Origin: Pelargonium cotyledonis
Taxonomy: Eukaryota; Streptophyta; Magnoliopsida; Geraniales; Geraniaceae
Assembly (NCBI GenBank): GCA_036897625.1
Contig: JAYMTA010001291.1
Location: 1-20,727 of the forward strand
Reading direction: 5' to 3'
DNA length: 20,727 bases
A program made the position numbers and the translations under genes. A model generated the notes under the pieces. It had not been told where the DNA came from. It ran no database searches and saw only the letters and a program-made list of their open reading frames with translations. Positions 18,558 to 20,727 of the stretch are shown here, in pieces (the stretch's first letter is position 1; every line of letters starts with the position of its first letter).

Positions 18558-19753
18558 GGAAAAACTACAAATATCTACCTTATACTAGACATCTTTTACA
18601 CGTTTACTCCCTCAACTTTAGTTCGTTACTATTGGCTACCCTGTACTATGTCACATTTTTACCCATCCAAGGTGTCAAAAAGACCAAAATATCCTTAACT
18701 TTAAATAATAAAAAAAGAACATAAACAGATCTTAGAGAAAATTTTCTCTCTCCTCCAGCCAGACAAGCATCTCTAGCGCTCGTCCGTCGTCGACGACTCC
18801 ATCTTTGGTGCTCGTCTGGATCTCTCCATCGACAACCACGCCACTCCATCTCTCTCATTCTCTCTCCTCGCGAGCTCCTTCCCTTTCCTCACCAGATCTG
18901 GAATCGTGGCCAAGCTCCGTTTATTGCCAAACCGTTGAAGGCCAGATCTGCGAGCTACGTCGTCCGCCGCCCTATGTCCTCGACGACCAAATCTGCGAGC
19001 TAGACGATGGCGAGCACGGATCGACGACCATGGAAGGAGCTCACGGCAGATCTAATTCGACCTTGCCTCCTCCGCCAGATCAAGTCCTCGCCGTGGCCGT
19101 CAATGGTTGACGGATGAAGGTCGTGGCCGAGCCGGCCGCTCTTCCTCACCGGCGTTGGTCACGGAAGAAAGCAGATAAAGAGTTACTGTGTACTATTTTT
19201 TTTTTGTTAGAGATTGTTCAATCTAAAAAAAATGGTGAAAATTATATGGGGTTTTGAAATTTGTGAAAATATTTTGAAAATTGGGTTTCTAAATTTTTTG
19301 GGGGTTTTGAAACATTTGTGGAAATTTGATCAATTGAACAAAAAAAAGGCAAACAAAAACATCAAATTTCGTCAAATTTGTGATGGTTCCGTCGATTTTA
19401 TGTTGTTGTCGGCGACTTTCTGGTGTTTCCAGTGAATTTTTGATGATACCGACAATGATTTGATTTTTCCGGTGAAACTATGAAGTTTTTGATGAGACTA
19501 TGATTTTTCTGGTGAACCATTGATGAAGAAGAAGGGTATAGTAAGGGCAATTTTGGAATTTCAAAAAAATAATAGTCATGTGCTGGGCACATATCTCAAT
19601 TATTGGAATATTCCGTTAACTATAACGGAAAATACGGACAGATAGTTATGTGACATAGTACATGGTAGCCAATAGTAACGAACTAAATTTGAGGGAATCA
19701 ACGTGTAAAAGGTGTCAACTGTCAAGTACAAGGTAGATATGTGTAATTTTCCC
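18558..19753. mobile_element. Non-autonomous Mutator-like element (MULE), possible Pack-MULE
   Basis: A 1196-bp element with long terminal inverted repeats: 18558-18656 against 19648-19753 reversed. The outer ends are GGAAAAACTACA and GGGAAAATTACA. Inside them the arms share ATATCTACCTT, CTTTTACACGTT and the long block TTCGTTACTATTGGCTACC, then GTACTATGTCACAT. It is flanked by a 9-bp duplication (8 of 9). No transposase is encoded. The core is a GC-rich segment (about 18720-19165), then an AT-rich part with repeated TTC(T/C)GGTGAA words. Long arms plus a 9-bp duplication fit Mutator better than any other superfamily. Confidence 0.82.
18720..19165 (+). other. GC-rich core of the MULE, candidate captured gene fragment
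   Basis: The base composition jumps from AT-rich to strongly GC-rich, with CTCTCTCCTCC-type leader sequence followed by CG-rich text containing repeated AGATCTG and GCGAGCTA words. One frame runs from 18805 to TGA 19108-19110 (101 codons); it contains the doublet QICEL...QICELDDG. I do not recognise the product, and the minus strand is partly open too. The pattern (5'-UTR-like pyrimidine leader, GC-rich body) is what captured host exons look like in Pack-MULEs, but it could be the element's own filler. Confidence 0.4.
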
Positions 19754-19762
19754 TTTACCCTA
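19754..19762. repeat. Mutator-like target-site duplication, right
   Basis: TTTACCCTA, partner of TTTACACTA at 18549-18557. Confidence 0.75.
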
Positions 19763-20150
19763 GGATAGTGTCCTACAAACTAATGGTAATTTATGTAATA
19801 AGACACTTGAACAATTAATCTATGTGATTATGACCTTTAATTTAATGTGGAAATCCATAGGTTGAAAGCCACCAAAAAAATGGTGATTAATTAAGATAAT
19901 TTAACTGTGAATAATCTCAGCTTATGAGATAAATATTAAATTGAGAATATCACAATGGTTAAAAAGAAGAAGAAATTAGTGTTTAAATACACTTAAAATT
20001 CTAATACTTTCAAGTGTTAAATGCTAAAATGGTACGCAAACTGATGCTACTCAAAAAATCATAAGTTTGTCAATGGCTCAAAAAGTGCCGCATGGCAAGT
20101 TCAAAATATCCAGGACACTCAACCCGGGTCCAATTCAAGACAGAAAAGCA
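19763..20150. other. Segment without a recognisable gene
   Basis: AT-rich DNA with no conserved frame. The first 30 bases hold AGTGTCCTA (19767-19775) and ATGGTAATT (19783-19791), exact reverse complements of words on the left of the MULE. The rest shows nothing I can name. Confidence 0.5.
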
Positions 20151-20156
20151 GTCCGC

Positions 20157-20499
20157 ACGACCATCAAGCCCTACGCACGACCATCAGGCCCTACGCACCC
20201 GCGTAGCCTAAGCACCAATGCATGCTTATGAAGCCTACGCGCACCTGCGTGCCTGCGTAGCCTAAACACCCATGCGTGCCCTTGAAGCCTACGCACCCCT
20301 GCGTGCCCGCATAGCCTAAACACCAATGCATGCCCATGAAGCCCGCGCGCACCTGCGTGCCTGAGTAGCCTAAACACCCATGCGTGCCCATGAAGCCTAC
20401 ACGCCCTTGCATGCCCACGTAGCCTAAGCACCCATGTGTGCCCAGGAAGCCCACGCGCACCTGCGTGCCCACGCACCCACGCGTGCCCTCCAGGCCAAG
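20157..20499. repeat. GC-rich tandem array, 54-bp unit made of two 27-bp halves
   Basis: It starts with a 20-bp direct duplication (20157-20176 and 20177-20196, ACGACCATCA(A/G)GCCCTACGC). Then come 54-bp units with GAAGCC at 20230, 20284, 20338, 20392 and 20446, plus a partial unit before the first; the last is decayed. Each unit is two related 27-bp halves, one beginning GCCTACGCGCACCTGCGTGC and the other GCCTAAACACCCATGCGTGC. Because 54 is a multiple of three, long minus-strand frames stay open (20171-20527 in one frame, 20191-20514 in another) and spell an 18-residue repeat. Two frames being open at once argues for base composition, not coding. Confidence 0.88.
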
Positions 20500-20518
20500 C
20501 GCGCAAAACAACATACAA

Positions 20519-20541
20519 GAATTCCACTAAGTGTGGAATTC
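20519..20541. other. Perfect 9-bp hairpin
   Basis: GAATTCCAC and GTGGAATTC flank a TAAGT loop. It sits between the two tandem arrays. It has no U-tract and no adjacent gene, so a terminator role is not supported. Confidence 0.6.
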
Positions 20542-20618
20542 GCCTCCATAAGGCTCCATCATTCCCAAAATGTTCCTCATTTGCTCCAAAAAATACTTCC
20601 TAAAGGCTTGGAGTCATA

Positions 20619-20727
20619 AATGGGAGTACGTCTATTCTGCATGTAGCAGAATGGGAGTAGGTTTATTCTCCATGTAGCAAAATGGGGATAGAGCTGTCCC
20701 TCATGCATCAAAATAGGGGTAGAGCTG
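20619..20727 (+). repeat. Tandem repeat, 31-bp unit, running off the window
   Basis: Units start at 20619, 20650, 20681 and 20712 (the last cut by the window end). The consensus starts AATGGGAGTA and ends CATGTAGCAA. Unit 3 is more diverged (GAGCTGTCCC in the middle), and the fourth continues with the same GAGCTG, so higher-order alternation is possible. Confidence 0.85.

Noticed and set aside
1..20727. tRNA, rRNA, CRISPR, bacterial operon or ribosome-binding-site features
   Set aside because: Nothing was seen. The window is eukaryotic repeat-rich DNA with plant transposon families.

Overview
The window looks like transposon-rich nuclear DNA of a flowering plant, most probably a eudicot. The evidence is a plant-type LINE (DUF4283 ORF1; endonuclease, reverse transcriptase, zf-RVT and RNase H in ORF2), a PIF/Harbinger element with a plant SANT/Myb-like partner gene, a Helitron end, a hAT element and a Mutator-like element, all in AT-rich DNA. 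I found no intact host protein gene and no RNA gene. Almost every coding signal is a decayed transposon gene.

Layout. 1-732: low-complexity flank with a 25-bp tandem array and a pyrimidine-rich leader. 733-7194: sense-strand LINE with degenerate ORF1 and ORF2, overlapping as ATGA, and a 12-A tail. 7269-7650: antisense RNase H relic of another LINE. 7756-9832: about 2 kb LTR-like repeat (copy A). 9833-18121: a second copy of the same repeat (copy B), split by a stack of insertions. 18122-18548: no gene seen. 18558-19753: 1.2 kb Mutator-like element with ~100-bp inverted ends and a GC-rich core. 19763-20150: no gene seen. 20157-20727: two tandem arrays (54-bp and 31-bp units) separated by a short perfect hairpin.

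The best-resolved structure is a four-layer nest. LTR-like copy B is interrupted at 10083/16486 by a hAT element (11-bp perfect ends, imperfect 8-bp target duplication), and copy A gives the unoccupied site. The ~0.8 kb hAT carries a 5.6 kb PIF/Harbinger element flanked by TTA. The Harbinger element carries a Helitron-like insertion ending in CTAG at 15734, directly beside a TATA box.

The Harbinger element has two minus-strand genes, a DDE transposase and a SANT/Myb-like protein, which in this superfamily work together in transposition. Both are disabled by stops and small indels. Upstream of both lies an array of 14-bp repeats with the core AACGGCTAG next to a TATA box. This resembles a MYB/MSA-type cell-cycle element and is the most unusual regulatory feature here.

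All family assignments rest on motif recognition by eye. No database search or alignment program was run.
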